Below the pieces are notes generated by a model that did no database searches, was not told the DNA's origin, and was given only the letters and a program-made list of their open reading frames with translations. DNA of 64,000 nt, from positions 1-64,000 of the forward strand of contig NZ_BDGT01000013.1 in assembly GCF_001748285.1 (NCBI RefSeq), in the 5' to 3' direction. Position numbers and translations under genes: made by a program. Shown piece after piece: positions 34,403 to 42,626 of this stretch. The number at the start of each line of letters is the position of its first letter. The first letter of the stretch is position 1. The DNA is from Thermogemmatispora onikobensis (GTDB lineage: Bacteria; Chloroflexota; Ktedonobacteria; Ktedonobacterales; Ktedonobacteraceae).

Positions 34403-34783
34403 TTAGCCGGGAGCCGTCTCGCTGGCTGAGCCGCTGGCCGTCTCAGGCGTGCTCGCCTCGGGAGTAGGCGGAGCCTTGGCTGCTGTTTCGGGGGGGGCGG
34501 GCTGGGCTTTGACCTCGGCCTCCTCGATCACGCTGCCATCGGGTCGCTCATAGATAGTTCCCTTGAGCGAGGAGTAACCGATGGTGAAGCCGCCGGGCAC
34601 ATGACGCAGCCGCTCCCAATAGACTGGGAAGTCGGCGCGGCGGATGAACTCCTCGATCTGGCGGCGCACGTCGTTCTCATCGACGGCATAAAACTGCTGA
34701 AGGTAGAGGGCAGTGTCGCCCCGATTGTATTCAAAGAGCCAGAGGCTCTTCTTAATGAGCTTCCCTTCTTCTTCTTCCATCAT
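34403..34783 (-). CDS. Hypothetical protein with conserved-looking N-terminal domain
   Basis: 126 residues. Residues ~8-85 look folded ('KKSLWLFEYNRGDTALYLQQFYAVDENDVRRQIEEFIRRAD...VPGGFTIGYSSLKGTIY'); the remainder is a Pro/Ala/Glu/Thr-rich tail. AAGGAG lies just before tandem ATGs at 34783 and 34780. Family not recognised. It is divergent from the Rrf2-type regulator. Confidence 0.6.
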   Translation of the reverse strand: MMEEEEGKLIKKSLWLFEYNRGDTALYLQQFYAVDENDVRRQIEEFIRRADFPVYWERLRHVPGGFTIGYSSLKGTIYERPDGSVIEEAEVKAQPAPPETAAKAPPTPEASTPETASGSASETAPG

Positions 34784-35141
34784 CTAGCTCCTTGCTGTTC
34801 GCTGTCTACTCCCCTTGCTGTGGAGACCTCTCAGTCACATCACAGCTCTCCCTCTATAGTAGCCGTTTTTCGCGCGTCTTTGAAGATAGGATTGGTATCA
34901 TGCCAATAGAATGATCGGTTGGTCTCTACGGCCTGTTCTGGCGCTTTCCCGGCGGGTCTCTATCCTCTCCAAGCATGGCGAGCTGGCAGCGTCATTCCGC
35001 CCGCCACAGAGCGAGGTTGACGCTCTCCCGCCGGAAGTGCTAGAATATATCCTAGTGAGCAGGTCGGATTAAGAGTACCCTGCGTAGGAGCGATGAAAGC
35101 GAGGAATCAGTATTCCCCACGGGGCGAGAAAGGAGCGAGCC
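34784..35141. other. Divergent intergenic region holding the suf-regulator promoter
   Basis: About 360 bp. It contains the plus-strand promoter at 35017-35046 and a ~95-nt leader. An imperfect TATCC-N13-GGATT inverted repeat (35050-35072 region) lies just after the -10 and could be an operator. No gene seen. Confidence 0.5.
35017..35046 (+). promoter_or_regulatory. Promoter of Rrf2-type regulator
   Basis: TTGACG (35017-35022), 18 bp, TAGAAT (35041-35046), with TGC directly before the -10 making it also an extended -10. Confidence 0.6.
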
Positions 35142-35645
35142 ATGATTTTGAGAGTCTCCACAAAAGGCGAGTATGGCGTACGCCTCATGGTTGATCTGGC
35201 TCGCCACTATTACAGCTCGCGCCCGCGGTCATTGACCGATATTGCCCAGGCTGAGCAGTTGTCTCTGGCGTATCTGGAGCAGCTGGTGAAGCTTCTGCGT
35301 GAGTCTGAGCCGCCGCTGGTGGTCAGTACGCGCGGGGCGCATGGTGGTTATCGACTGAGCCGCCCGCCGGAGGAGATCACGATGGGGGAGATTGTGCGAG
35401 TCCTGGAGGGGCCGATCGCGCCCATGATCTGCGCGACGGAGGGAGAGATGACGCAGATTTGCAGTCTGCTCGACTCCTGCAAGACGAAGTTCCTCTGGGC
35501 CAGGGTGCGCGATGCTGTTGCCCAGACGCTGGATTCGATCACTCTCGCCGAGCTGGTCGGCGCCTCCGAGCAAGAGGCGCAGAACGCTCCAACGCACTTT
35601 ATCTCCATCTCGGATATCCGTGTGGCTCCGTCATCGGCTATGTGA
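35142..35645 (+). CDS. Rrf2-family iron-sulfur-sensing transcription regulator
   Basis: 167 residues. A winged HTH occupies the first ~80 ('YGVRLMVDLARHY...LTDIAQAEQLSLAYLEQLVKLLRE...RGAHGGYRLSRPPEEITMGEIVRVLEG'). Three cysteines at 97, 107 and 113 lie in the position where IscR-type members bind a 2Fe-2S cluster; the first spacing (nine residues) is longer than the CX5C seen in IscR. The location directly upstream of sufC argues that it represses or activates the suf genes according to cluster status (IscR/SufR-like, inference). It has its own strong promoter, and 413 bp separate it from sufC. Confidence 0.9.
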   Translation: MILRVSTKGEYGVRLMVDLARHYYSSRPRSLTDIAQAEQLSLAYLEQLVKLLRESEPPLVVSTRGAHGGYRLSRPPEEITMGEIVRVLEGPIAPMICATEGEMTQICSLLDSCKTKFLWARVRDAVAQTLDSITLAELVGASEQEAQNAPTHFISISDIRVAPSSAM

Positions 35646-36058
35646 GTTGAGCTGAGCCGGGTGGGGCCAGTGAGCCGGGGATGGGGCGGCGGGGTCTGCC
35701 GGTGGGGCGAGGGCTGACGAGAGCTGACGAGAGCTGAGCTGAGGTGGCGGGAGATGACCGCGAGGAAAGCTGAAGACCGGCTCGATCCGAGGGCCGCGCC
35801 AGCCTTCCCCGGACGCAGTGACATAGACAGGCAGACAGACTGACAGGCTGATGAGCGAACAGCTCCCTGCCTCCCTGCCTCCCTGCCTCCCTGCTCAGCA
35901 CAGTGCAGCACCCAGGCAGCCGGCCTGCCATCTTCTAATCAGCTCGCTCCGGCCCTTGCCGAGGCAGCGTTGCAGAGGACGCGCAGCGCAGCGATGGCTG
36001 TCAGGCTGAGGTAGTCTAGTCGTATCTCAAGCTCTTCCAAGGAGGATGGTTTTCGCTA
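35646..36058. other. Spacer between Rrf2 regulator and sufC, with simple repeats
   Basis: About 410 bp, no gene seen. It contains two tandem GCTGACGAGA units (35713-35732) and the 8-bp microsatellite at 35863-35894. An AAGGAGGA ribosome site for sufC lies at ~36040-36047. Confidence 0.55.
35863..35894 (+). repeat. Microsatellite, 4 x CTCCCTGC
   Basis: Four perfect copies of an 8-bp unit in the non-coding leader of sufC. Confidence 0.9.
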
Positions 36059-36874
36059 ATGGCTTCAGAATTGGTCATTAAGAATCTTCACGCCAGCATC
36101 GAGGGCAAGCCCATTTTGCGTGGCGTCAACCTGGTGGTGCGGCAGGGCGAGGTCCATGCTCTGATGGGCCCGAATGGCTCCGGCAAGAGTACGCTCGCCA
36201 ACGTCATTATGGGCAACCCCAAGTACGAGGTCACCGACGGCGAAATCTGGTTCAAGGGGGAGAATATTCTCGAATATTCCCCGGATCGTCGTGCTCGTAT
36301 GGGCCTCTTCCTGGCGTTCCAATATCCGATGGCGATCCCGGGGGTGAGTGTGGCCAACTTCCTGCGCCGCGCGCTGGAGGCGGTCCGCGAGGGTCCCAGG
36401 CCCGTCGGCGAGGAAACCCCTAGTGGTAGACCTGCCTCGCGCAAGACGATCCCTCCCTCTGAGTTCCGCAATCTGCTGCGCGAGAAGATGAAGCTGCTGA
36501 AAGTCGATAATAGCTTCATCAATCGCTCGATCAATGATGGCTTCTCTGGCGGCGAGAAGAAGCGCGCAGAGATCCTGCAGATGGCCCTGCTGGAGCCGGA
36601 GATCGCCATGATGGATGAAACCGACTCGGGCCTCGATATCGATGCCCTTAAGATCGTCTCCGATAGCGTCAATGCCCTCCGCGGCCCTAAGCTGGGCCTG
36701 CTGGTGATTACGCACTATCAGCGTATCCTCAATTATATTGTGCCTGATTTCGTGCATGTGATGTTCGACGGTCGCGTTGTGCGCTCCGGTGGCAAGGAGC
36801 TGGCCCTGGAGCTGGAGGAGAAAGGGTACGAGTGGCTCCGTCCCGAGGGGAGCGAGGTGGGCGCCAATGACTGA
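36059..36874 (+). CDS. sufC: SufC, ATPase of Fe-S cluster assembly
   Basis: 271-residue ABC-type ATPase: Walker A 'GPNGSGKST' at 37-45, a Q-loop in '[14 protein letters not shown]', signature '[11 protein letters not shown]', Walker B '[12 protein letters not shown]' with the Suf-specific Glu/Thr/Asp pattern, and 'VITHYQRIL' (H-loop). It powers conformational change of the SufBD scaffold. A ~20-residue Pro/Arg/Ser insert near residues 115-135 ('[14 protein letters not shown]') is longer than in E. coli. The end overlaps the next gene by 8 bp, giving coupled translation. Confidence 0.96.
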   Translation: MASELVIKNLHASIEGKPILRGVNLVVRQGEVHALMGPNGSGKSTLANVIMGNPKYEVTDGEIWFKGENILEYSPDRRARMGLFLAFQYPMAIPGVSVANFLRRALEAVREGPRPVGEETPSGRPASRKTIPPSEFRNLLREKMKLLKVDNSFINRSINDGFSGGEKKRAEILQMALLEPEIAMMDETDSGLDIDALKIVSDSVNALRGPKLGLLVITHYQRILNYIVPDFVHVMFDGRVVRSGGKELALELEEKGYEWLRPEGSEVGAND

Positions 36875-38327
36875 GGCTCTGGCGACAACTGGCTTTTCTC
36901 GCGAGGCGGTCATCGCGCTCTCGCGCCGCAAGGGTGAGCCTGAGTGGATGCTGCAGAAGCGGCTGGAGGCCTGGGAGATCTATGAGCAGACGCCGGCTCC
37001 TCTGGGACGGCGCGGCGACCTTGGGACGCTGCAGCGGCTGGCGCGCTTCCATTTCCAGGAGCTGCGTCCCTATCTGCCTGCTGATGGCGATGGGGCGCTA
37101 CCGACTTCCATTGAGGAGGGGTTGCGCGATGCTCTGGTCGGCGCTAATGAGCGCTCGGGCCTGGTGCTGCAGCGCAATAGCTCGGTGGTGCGCGTCGAGC
37201 TGTCCGAGGAGCTGAAGAGCCGCGGGGTGATTCTGACCGATCTTGATACGGCGGTGCGCGAGCACGGCGATCTGGTGCAGCGCTACTTTATGAGCCAGGC
37301 TGTGCCGCTGGCCACCGATAAGTATACGGCCCTCCATGCGGCCTTCTGGAGCGGTGGCGTCTTCCTCTACATCCCCAGCGGCGTGGAGATCGAAGAGCCG
37401 ATCCTGGCTCAGATCTGGCTCGATTCGCCGTCAGCAGCGGCCTTTGCCCATACCTTGGTGATCGCCGATGAGCTGAGCAGCGCGCGCTATGTGGAGGAAT
37501 ATGCCTCTACCTTCGAGGGTGAGCAGCCTTCTCTGCTGAGCGCGGTGGTCGAGGTCTTTACGAAGAATGGGGCCCGCATCGAGTTCACCAGCCTCCAGGA
37601 CCTGGGCCGCAATGTCTGGAGCGTGATGCATAAGAATTCGATCCATGAGGCCGACAGCAGCGTCTCGTGGGTGATGGCCGATCTGGGCAGCCGCCTGACG
37701 TTCTCCAATATTGGCTCGAATCTGATCGGCAATGGCAGCGCCGCCGAGCTGGTGGGCGTCTTCTTCAGCGACCAGGATCAGCGCTTTGTCATTAAGAGCC
37801 TCTCGAATCATGTGGGCCTCTCGACCAATGCTGAGACCCTGGTGCATGGGGCGCTGACCGATGAGTCGCGGGTGGAGTTCGATGGGATGATCCGCGTGCA
37901 GCCGGGCGCCCAGCAGACGGCTTCCTTCTTGTCGGAGCATAATCTGCTGCTGAGCAAGCATTGCCGCGCGGAGGCCATTCCTGGCCTGGAGATTGGGGCC
38001 AACGAGGTGAGCGCGAGCCACGGCGCAACAACTGGCCAGGTCGATGAGGAGCAGCTCTTCTACTTGATGGCTCGTGGCCTCCCCAAAGATGAGGCCGAGC
38101 GCATCATCGTCCAGGGCTTCTTTGAGCCGGTCCTGCAGCGTATTACGCTCGATAGCCTGCGCACGCGCCTGCGCCGCAATATTGTGCGCCGCATGCGGGG
38201 CGGCCACGAGTCAGAGGCCGACTGGATCGAGGCTCAAGAGCGCTGGGAGATCGAGGGCGTCGATGAGGGCGCGGTGAGCTTCGATCGCCCTTCGGAAGAG
38301 GAGGAGATCCGTCTGCTGCCAGAGTAG
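36867..38327 (+). CDS. sufD: SufB/SufD-family Fe-S scaffold protein (only one in cluster)
   Basis: 486 residues, starting at the ATG that overlaps the sufC end. The N-terminal part is SufB-like ('[20 protein letters not shown]'), while the core end is SufD-like ('[24 protein letters not shown]', His385). A single cysteine, Cys366 in '[17 protein letters not shown]', falls where SufB's essential Cys405 (E. coli numbering) lies. In known systems SufB and SufD form a heterodimer with clusters built at their interface. Here one chain carries both types of residue, so a homodimer is conceivable, or a second SufB is encoded elsewhere. The C-terminal ~50 residues are acidic and unusual. The symbol reflects the closer match of the core. 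Confidence 0.88.
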   Translation: MTEALATTGFSREAVIALSRRKGEPEWMLQKRLEAWEIYEQTPAPLGRRGDLGTLQRLARFHFQELRPYLPADGDGALPTSIEEGLRDALVGANERSGLVLQRNSSVVRVELSEELKSRGVILTDLDTAVREHGDLVQRYFMSQAVPLATDKYTALHAAFWSGGVFLYIPSGVEIEEPILAQIWLDSPSAAAFAHTLVIADELSSARYVEEYASTFEGEQPSLLSAVVEVFTKNGARIEFTSLQDLGRNVWSVMHKNSIHEADSSVSWVMADLGSRLTFSNIGSNLIGNGSAAELVGVFFSDQDQRFVIKSLSNHVGLSTNAETLVHGALTDESRVEFDGMIRVQPGAQQTASFLSEHNLLLSKHCRAEAIPGLEIGANEVSASHGATTGQVDEEQLFYLMARGLPKDEAERIIVQGFFEPVLQRITLDSLRTRLRRNIVRRMRGGHESEADWIEAQERWEIEGVDEGAVSFDRPSEEEEIRLLPE

Positions 38328-38506
38328 GCACGGGCAAGCAGAGGCTCCCCCTGCCCCGTCTGGCCAGGGAGGGAGGATGCGAGCCTTGCTCGCTCGCGGC
38401 TCCTCCTCTCTTTCTTTGCTTTCTGACTGGCTTTTGGCTGCTGTTGCGCTCGCCTGGCAGGCAAAGAAGGGGACTGGGGCATCCCTCTTCTGCCTCCTTT
38501 CCTTCC

Positions 38507-38522
38507 TGCCTGCCTGCCTGCC
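38507..38522 (+). repeat. Microsatellite, 4 x TGCC before sufS
   Basis: Four tandem TGCC units in the pyrimidine-rich spacer between the scaffold gene and sufS, 80 bp before the sufS ATG. Confidence 0.8.
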
Positions 38523-38602
38523 TTGGGCCGCACGGGAGAGGCGGCCCCGCCCGCCGAGCTGGCGAGCGCATTGTTGTAGAGAGAAAGAGATCAGGGAATA
38601 TC

Positions 38603-39862
38603 ATGCAGGACGTTGTTGAGGTGCGCCGCGAGCCACGCAGTGTGGAGGAGATCCGACGCGATTTCCCGATCCTGTCGCGGCGGGTCCATGACAAGCCGCT
38701 GGTGTATCTGGATAGCGCGGCCAGTTCGCAGAAGCCACTGGCGGTCATTGAGGCCATGAATGCCTACTATCGCAGCTCCCATGCCAATGTGCATCGTGGC
38801 GTCTATGAGATCAGTGAGGAGGCCACAGAGGCCCAGGAGCGTGCGCGGACAAAGGTGGCGCGCTTTATCAACGCGCGCCAGAGCAGACAGGTCATTTTTA
38901 CGCGCAATACGACCGAGAGCATTAATCTGGTGGCCTATAGCTGGGGCGGGGCGAATGTGAAGGCCGGCGATCTGATTGTGCTGACCACCATGGAGCATCA
39001 CAGTAATCTGGTCCCCTGGCAGCTATTGGCCCAGCGTAGCGGGGCGCGGCTCGAGTTTGTGCCGTTGACGCCCGAAGGGCTGCTGCAGCTGGATGTCTAT
39101 GCCCGCCTGCTGGAGCAGGGGCCGAAGCTGGTGGCCGTTACTCAGATGTCTAATGTGCTCGGGACAATTAATCCCGTGAAGGAGATGGTCGCTCAGGCCC
39201 ATGCTGCTGGGGCTGTGGTCCTGGTGGATGCCGCCCAGAGTGCTCCTCATTTGCCGCTGGATGTCCAGGAGCTGGATGCTGATTTTGTCTGCTTTAGCGG
39301 CCATAAGATGCTGGGTCCAACCGGGATTGGGGTGCTCTATGGCAAGCGCGAGCTGCTGGAGGCCATGCCGCCTTTCCTGGGTGGTGGCGATATGATCCGC
39401 AGTGTCAGTCTGCGCTCCTCGACCTGGAACGATCTGCCCTGGAAGTTTGAGGCGGGTACACCGGCCATCGCCGAGGCCGTGGGTCTGGGAGCAGCTGTCG
39501 ATTATTTGAGCGCGCTTGGCATGGAGTGGGTTCGCCAGCATGAGCAAGCGATTACGGCCTACGCGCTGGAGCGTTTGCAGACAGTTCCTCAGTTGCGCAT
39601 CTATGGACCAACCACTGTGGAGCAGCGCGGCGGGGTGGTTTCTTTTTCGCTGGCTGATATCCATCCCCACGACCTGGCTTCGATCCTCGATCAGGAGTTC
39701 GGCGTGGCTATTCGCGCTGGCCATCACTGCGCACAGCCTCTGATGGAGCATCTGGGTCTGGTGGCCACGGCCCGCGCCAGCTTCTATGTTTATACGCTGC
39801 CAGAAGAGATCGATGTGCTGGTCCAGGGACTGCGGCGGGCGCTGGAGATTTTTCAGCTCTAG
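38603..39862 (+). CDS. sufS: Cysteine desulfurase SufS
   Basis: A 419-residue PLP enzyme that takes sulfur from cysteine. PLP lysine Lys235 lies in 'FSGHKMLGPTG', the ring-stacking His is in 'TTMEHHSN', and active Cys376 is in 'RAGHHCAQPL', a short loop typical of group II (SufS) enzymes. The sulfur is passed to SufU encoded next. The ATG at 38603 is preceded by CAGGGA; the open frame upstream is non-coding in character. The spacer to the preceding gene is 275 bp with pyrimidine-rich repeats, so it may have an additional promoter. Confidence 0.97.
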   Translation: MQDVVEVRREPRSVEEIRRDFPILSRRVHDKPLVYLDSAASSQKPLAVIEAMNAYYRSSHANVHRGVYEISEEATEAQERARTKVARFINARQSRQVIFTRNTTESINLVAYSWGGANVKAGDLIVLTTMEHHSNLVPWQLLAQRSGARLEFVPLTPEGLLQLDVYARLLEQGPKLVAVTQMSNVLGTINPVKEMVAQAHAAGAVVLVDAAQSAPHLPLDVQELDADFVCFSGHKMLGPTGIGVLYGKRELLEAMPPFLGGGDMIRSVSLRSSTWNDLPWKFEAGTPAIAEAVGLGAAVDYLSALGMEWVRQHEQAITAYALERLQTVPQLRIYGPTTVEQRGGVVSFSLADIHPHDLASILDQEFGVAIRAGHHCAQPLMEHLGLVATARASFYVYTLPEEIDVLVQGLRRALEIFQL

Positions 39863-39870
39863 GTCTATAC

Positions 39871-39876
39871 TATAAT
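39871..39876 (+). promoter_or_regulatory. -10 element between sufS and sufU
   Basis: TATAAT at 39871-39876, overlapping TATACT at 39866-39871, directly after the sufS stop. The -35 region is only T-rich. It might give sufU its own transcript. Confidence 0.3.
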
Positions 39877-39910
39877 AATCCCGTGCCTGGCCGCTTTACG
39901 CTGCCTGCCT

Positions 39911-39928
39911 GCAAGCATGCATGCTTGC
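39911..39928. repeat. 18-bp perfect palindrome
   Basis: GCAAGCATGCATGCTTGC is its own reverse complement. It sits in the sufS-sufU spacer, 35 bp after the -10 element. Confidence 0.85.
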
Positions 39929-40061
39929 TTGCTTGCAATACTGCTGCTGCTCACTGGCTGGCCGCGCCCGCGCCGGGCCGTGGTGCACAGGAACCGGGTA
40001 AGGCGAGCTGGACCGAGATAGGCGGGGGATGGGGGGATGGCGGCAGGAAATGTCAGTCTGC

Positions 40062-40086
40062 CTTGTCTTGTCTTGTCTTGCCTTGC
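40062..40086 (+). repeat. Microsatellite, CTTGT/CTTGC x5 before sufU
   Basis: Five tandem 5-bp units (three CTTGT, two CTTGC) ending 33 bp before the sufU ATG. Confidence 0.85.
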
Positions 40087-40118
40087 CGCCTGGTTGATCC
40101 TTACCTGGAGGCAGCGCG

Positions 40119-40529
40119 ATGTCGATGGATTATCGTGAGTATATTCTGGATCATTATCGCGATCCGCGCAACTATGGGCGGCTGGAGAATCCGACGGTGC
40201 ACGTGGAGGATTCCAATCCGCTCTGTGGCGATCAGGTGAGCATGGATCTCCTGGTCGAAGGCGATCGCGTGACGGCTGTGCGCTTTCAGGGCCGGGGCTG
40301 CGCGATCAGCCAGGCGGCCACCTCTATGCTCACGGAGATGGTGCAGGGCAAGAACGTGGAGGAGGTGGTGCGCCTGGGCAAAGATGATATTCTGGAGGCG
40401 CTGGGTATTCCCATCAGTCCTGCGCGGATGAAGTGCGCCTTCTTAGGGCTGCGCGTCCTTCATAAAAGCCTGGTCCTGGCTGGTCTGGAGCGTCCAGAGC
40501 TTGCCGAAGAGGGCGAGGATGAGCTGTAG
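40119..40529 (+). CDS. sufU: SufU, zinc-dependent sulfur acceptor
   Basis: 136 residues. It has the SufU layout with zinc ligands Cys36 and Asp38 in 'NPLCGDQVSM', Cys61 in 'GRGCAISQAATSM' and Cys106 in 'RMKCAFLGLRVL'. SufU accepts persulfide from SufS by a zinc swap. The ~20-residue GRGCAISQ insertion distinguishes it from IscU scaffolds. It is typical of Gram-positive and related suf operons. CTGGAGG precedes the ATG. Confidence 0.96.
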   Translation: MSMDYREYILDHYRDPRNYGRLENPTVHVEDSNPLCGDQVSMDLLVEGDRVTAVRFQGRGCAISQAATSMLTEMVQGKNVEEVVRLGKDDILEALGIPISPARMKCAFLGLRVLHKSLVLAGLERPELAEEGEDEL

Positions 40530-40601
40530 GCTGTAGGCCCGGCTCATGGGGTCTGGCGAGGCTGCGGCTCTGTGAAGCGACGGAAAGGAGCTGCCTGAAC
40601 G

Positions 40602-41336
40602 ATGCGCCTGGAAGGAAAAGTTACGGTGATTACCGGCGTGAGCCACCCGGGTCAGATGGGGTTTGCCCTGGCCGGCTTTTTTGCTGAGGAGGGGGCGACG
40701 CTGGTGATCGCTTCGCGCAGTGCGGAACGTGTGGCGGCTCGGGCTGCCGAGCTGCAGGGACGTGGCGCCAGGGTCAAGGGGGTGGCTGTGGATCTGACCA
40801 GCGAGCAGGGGGCACAGCAGCTGGTTGCGGAGGCACTGGCCTGGCAGGGTCGCATCGATGTGCTGGTCAATCTGGCTGGTGGGCTGACGAAGTATGCTCC
40901 CCCTCACGAGTATGCGCTGCAGGACTGGGAGAGGGAGCTGAATAATAACCTGCGCACGGCCTTTCTTTGCACGCGCGCGGTCTGGCCGGTGATGCTGGGC
41001 CAGGGCGGCGGCAAGATTATCAACTTTAGTCGAGCCTACAGCATTCAGAACGCCGGGGCGCAGACGCTGGCCTACAACTGTGCCAAGGCGGGGGTGGATG
41101 CCCTGACCCGCACCTTTGCTCAGGCAGGCAAGGCGGTTGGGATCTCTGTCAACGCCATTGCCCCCGGCTTGATTGCCACGCAGTCCAATCTCGACGAATT
41201 GCATCCCTCCCCCGAGGAGCTGCGCGCCCGGTGGGTCAGTCCCCGTGAGATTGCCGAGGTGGCTATCTTTCTGGCCACCGCCGCCAGCGATGGCGTCACA
41301 GGGGCCATTATTCCTGTCCAGGGGCGCGGCATCTGA
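40602..41336 (+). CDS. Short-chain dehydrogenase/reductase
   Basis: 244-residue classical SDR. The cofactor loop is 'ITGVSHPGQMGFALA', a longer variant of TGxxxGIG. 'LVNLAGG' replaces NNAG, Ser is in 'IINFSRAYS', and Tyr/Lys are in 'AYNCAKAGVDAL'. Such variant loops occur in FabG/enoyl-reductase-like SDRs. Substrate unknown. GGAAAGGAG lies 12 bases before the ATG. It sits 72 bp after sufU and before a Rieske ferredoxin, probably in the same transcript. Confidence 0.9.
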   Translation: MRLEGKVTVITGVSHPGQMGFALAGFFAEEGATLVIASRSAERVAARAAELQGRGARVKGVAVDLTSEQGAQQLVAEALAWQGRIDVLVNLAGGLTKYAPPHEYALQDWERELNNNLRTAFLCTRAVWPVMLGQGGGKIINFSRAYSIQNAGAQTLAYNCAKAGVDALTRTFAQAGKAVGISVNAIAPGLIATQSNLDELHPSPEELRARWVSPREIAEVAIFLATAASDGVTGAIIPVQGRGI

Positions 41337-41404
41337 ATGGTAGGGGGGAAGGCTGCGACGAGCTGAGCACGAGCAGACCAACGCTTGCGAGGGGATGATG
41401 CGCC

Positions 41405-41722
41405 ATGAGTGAGTTTGTGGCCGTTGCGCGCTGGGATGAGCTGGGTGAAGGGGAGCTGTTGGGAGTCGAGGTTGAGGGTGAACCGATCTGCCTGGCCAAG
41501 CTCGACGGCGCGGTCTATGCCTGTAATGGAGAGTGTACCCACGTTGGTGGACGCCTTTACGAGGGAGAGCTGGAGGATGGCGTGCTCACCTGTCCCGTCC
41601 ACGGAGCCCAGTTCGATCTCCGTACTGGCAAGGTCCTGCGTGGTCCTGCCCGTCAGGATCTGGTGCTCTATCCTGTGCGTGTTGAGGACGGCCTGATTAA
41701 GGTGGCTCTTCCTCCCGAGTGA
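41405..41722 (+). CDS. Rieske-type 2Fe-2S ferredoxin
   Basis: 105 residues. The Rieske ligands are visible as Cys44/His46 in 'CTHVGGRL' and Cys63/His66 in 'CPVHGAQFD'. Length and absence of a membrane anchor match soluble ferredoxin components of non-haem oxygenases. Rieske proteins of this type are often carried in suf operons of Actinobacteria-like lineages. It may be an electron donor for cluster assembly or for the neighbouring SDR (inference). Confidence 0.93.
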   Translation: MSEFVAVARWDELGEGELLGVEVEGEPICLAKLDGAVYACNGECTHVGGRLYEGELEDGVLTCPVHGAQFDLRTGKVLRGPARQDLVLYPVRVEDGLIKVALPPE

Positions 41723-41921
41723 GCTGCTGCCTCACTCACTCAAGAGCCACGGCCAGGCGCCTCGGACTCTCTGGCCAGGTTTCTCACTGGCTTGTGGGCT
41801 GAGCTGCTGATTCTGCATGGGAATCCTCTTGCACAGTCACTGAAGACCCCCTACAATAGCCGCGTGAAACCTTCACTCAAGGACGAAGCCTAATTTTCGC
41901 TGCGGATGGAGAAACGCTGTT

Positions 41922-42521
41922 ATGGTAGGCAGGTCACATCTTCTGATTGGCCTCACGGCTGGTGTTGTTCTGGATAGTCTTGTTCACCTGAGTGGTCCCC
42001 CGATCACCCTGGCGCCCAGTGTTCCACTCAAGCTCGTTGTGGCGAAGGCGATCTACTATGTAGCCGTCGGTTTTGGCGCGTTGCTGCCCGACATCGATAA
42101 CGCCCATAGCACGCTTGGGCGCAGATTCGGCTGGATCAGCCGCGAGATCCAGCATATAGCGGGCCATCGTACCCTCTTTCACAGCCTTCTCGGCCTGTTA
42201 CTTGGCTCGCTGCTGGCACTGGGGGCGCAGCAACTGGTCCTCTCCCTGTTGGCAATGCGCGGCCTGAGCGCACCGGCGAGCCTCATGAATGCGACCCATA
42301 TGATCTTCTTCGCCGTACTCTTTGGCTGCGTTGTCCACATTCTCTGCGATGCCCTCACGGAGGGCGGAGTACCTTTGTTCTGGCCCAACCCGAAGCGCTT
42401 TGGCTTCCCTCCCAATCCAGACTGGCGCTTCCGCACAGGTACGTGGCCAGAGTATGTCATTGTCTGGTCCTTTATCATCCTGGTGGGTATCGGCATCTGG
42501 CAGAATGTCATTTATATATAA
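41922..42521 (+). CDS. YdjM/DUF457-type membrane-bound metal-dependent hydrolase
   Basis: 199 residues with three to four hydrophobic segments and the conserved metal-binding pattern 'RSHLLIG' (N-terminal His), 'ALLPDIDNAHS', 'GHRTLFHSLL' and 'HILCDALTEGG'. The E. coli homologue YdjM is LexA-regulated; the reaction is not well defined. The gene follows a 200-bp spacer after the Rieske gene. Confidence 0.88.
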   Translation: MVGRSHLLIGLTAGVVLDSLVHLSGPPITLAPSVPLKLVVAKAIYYVAVGFGALLPDIDNAHSTLGRRFGWISREIQHIAGHRTLFHSLLGLLLGSLLALGAQQLVLSLLAMRGLSAPASLMNATHMIFFAVLFGCVVHILCDALTEGGVPLFWPNPKRFGFPPNPDWRFRTGTWPEYVIVWSFIILVGIGIWQNVIYI

Positions 42522-42626
42522 GGGGACCGATGGAGGAGTGCGAGGTCAGGCGGGCGAGGGGGTAGGTGGGTAGAAGGGGGCCAGAAGACTAGAGAGCATT
42601 CGAAGAGAAAAGAGTAGCTCAGAGCG

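Noticed and set aside
35700-35900. Repeats resembling a CRISPR array
   Set aside because: Units are 8-10 bp, directly abutting and without spacers, so they are microsatellites. No cas genes in the window.
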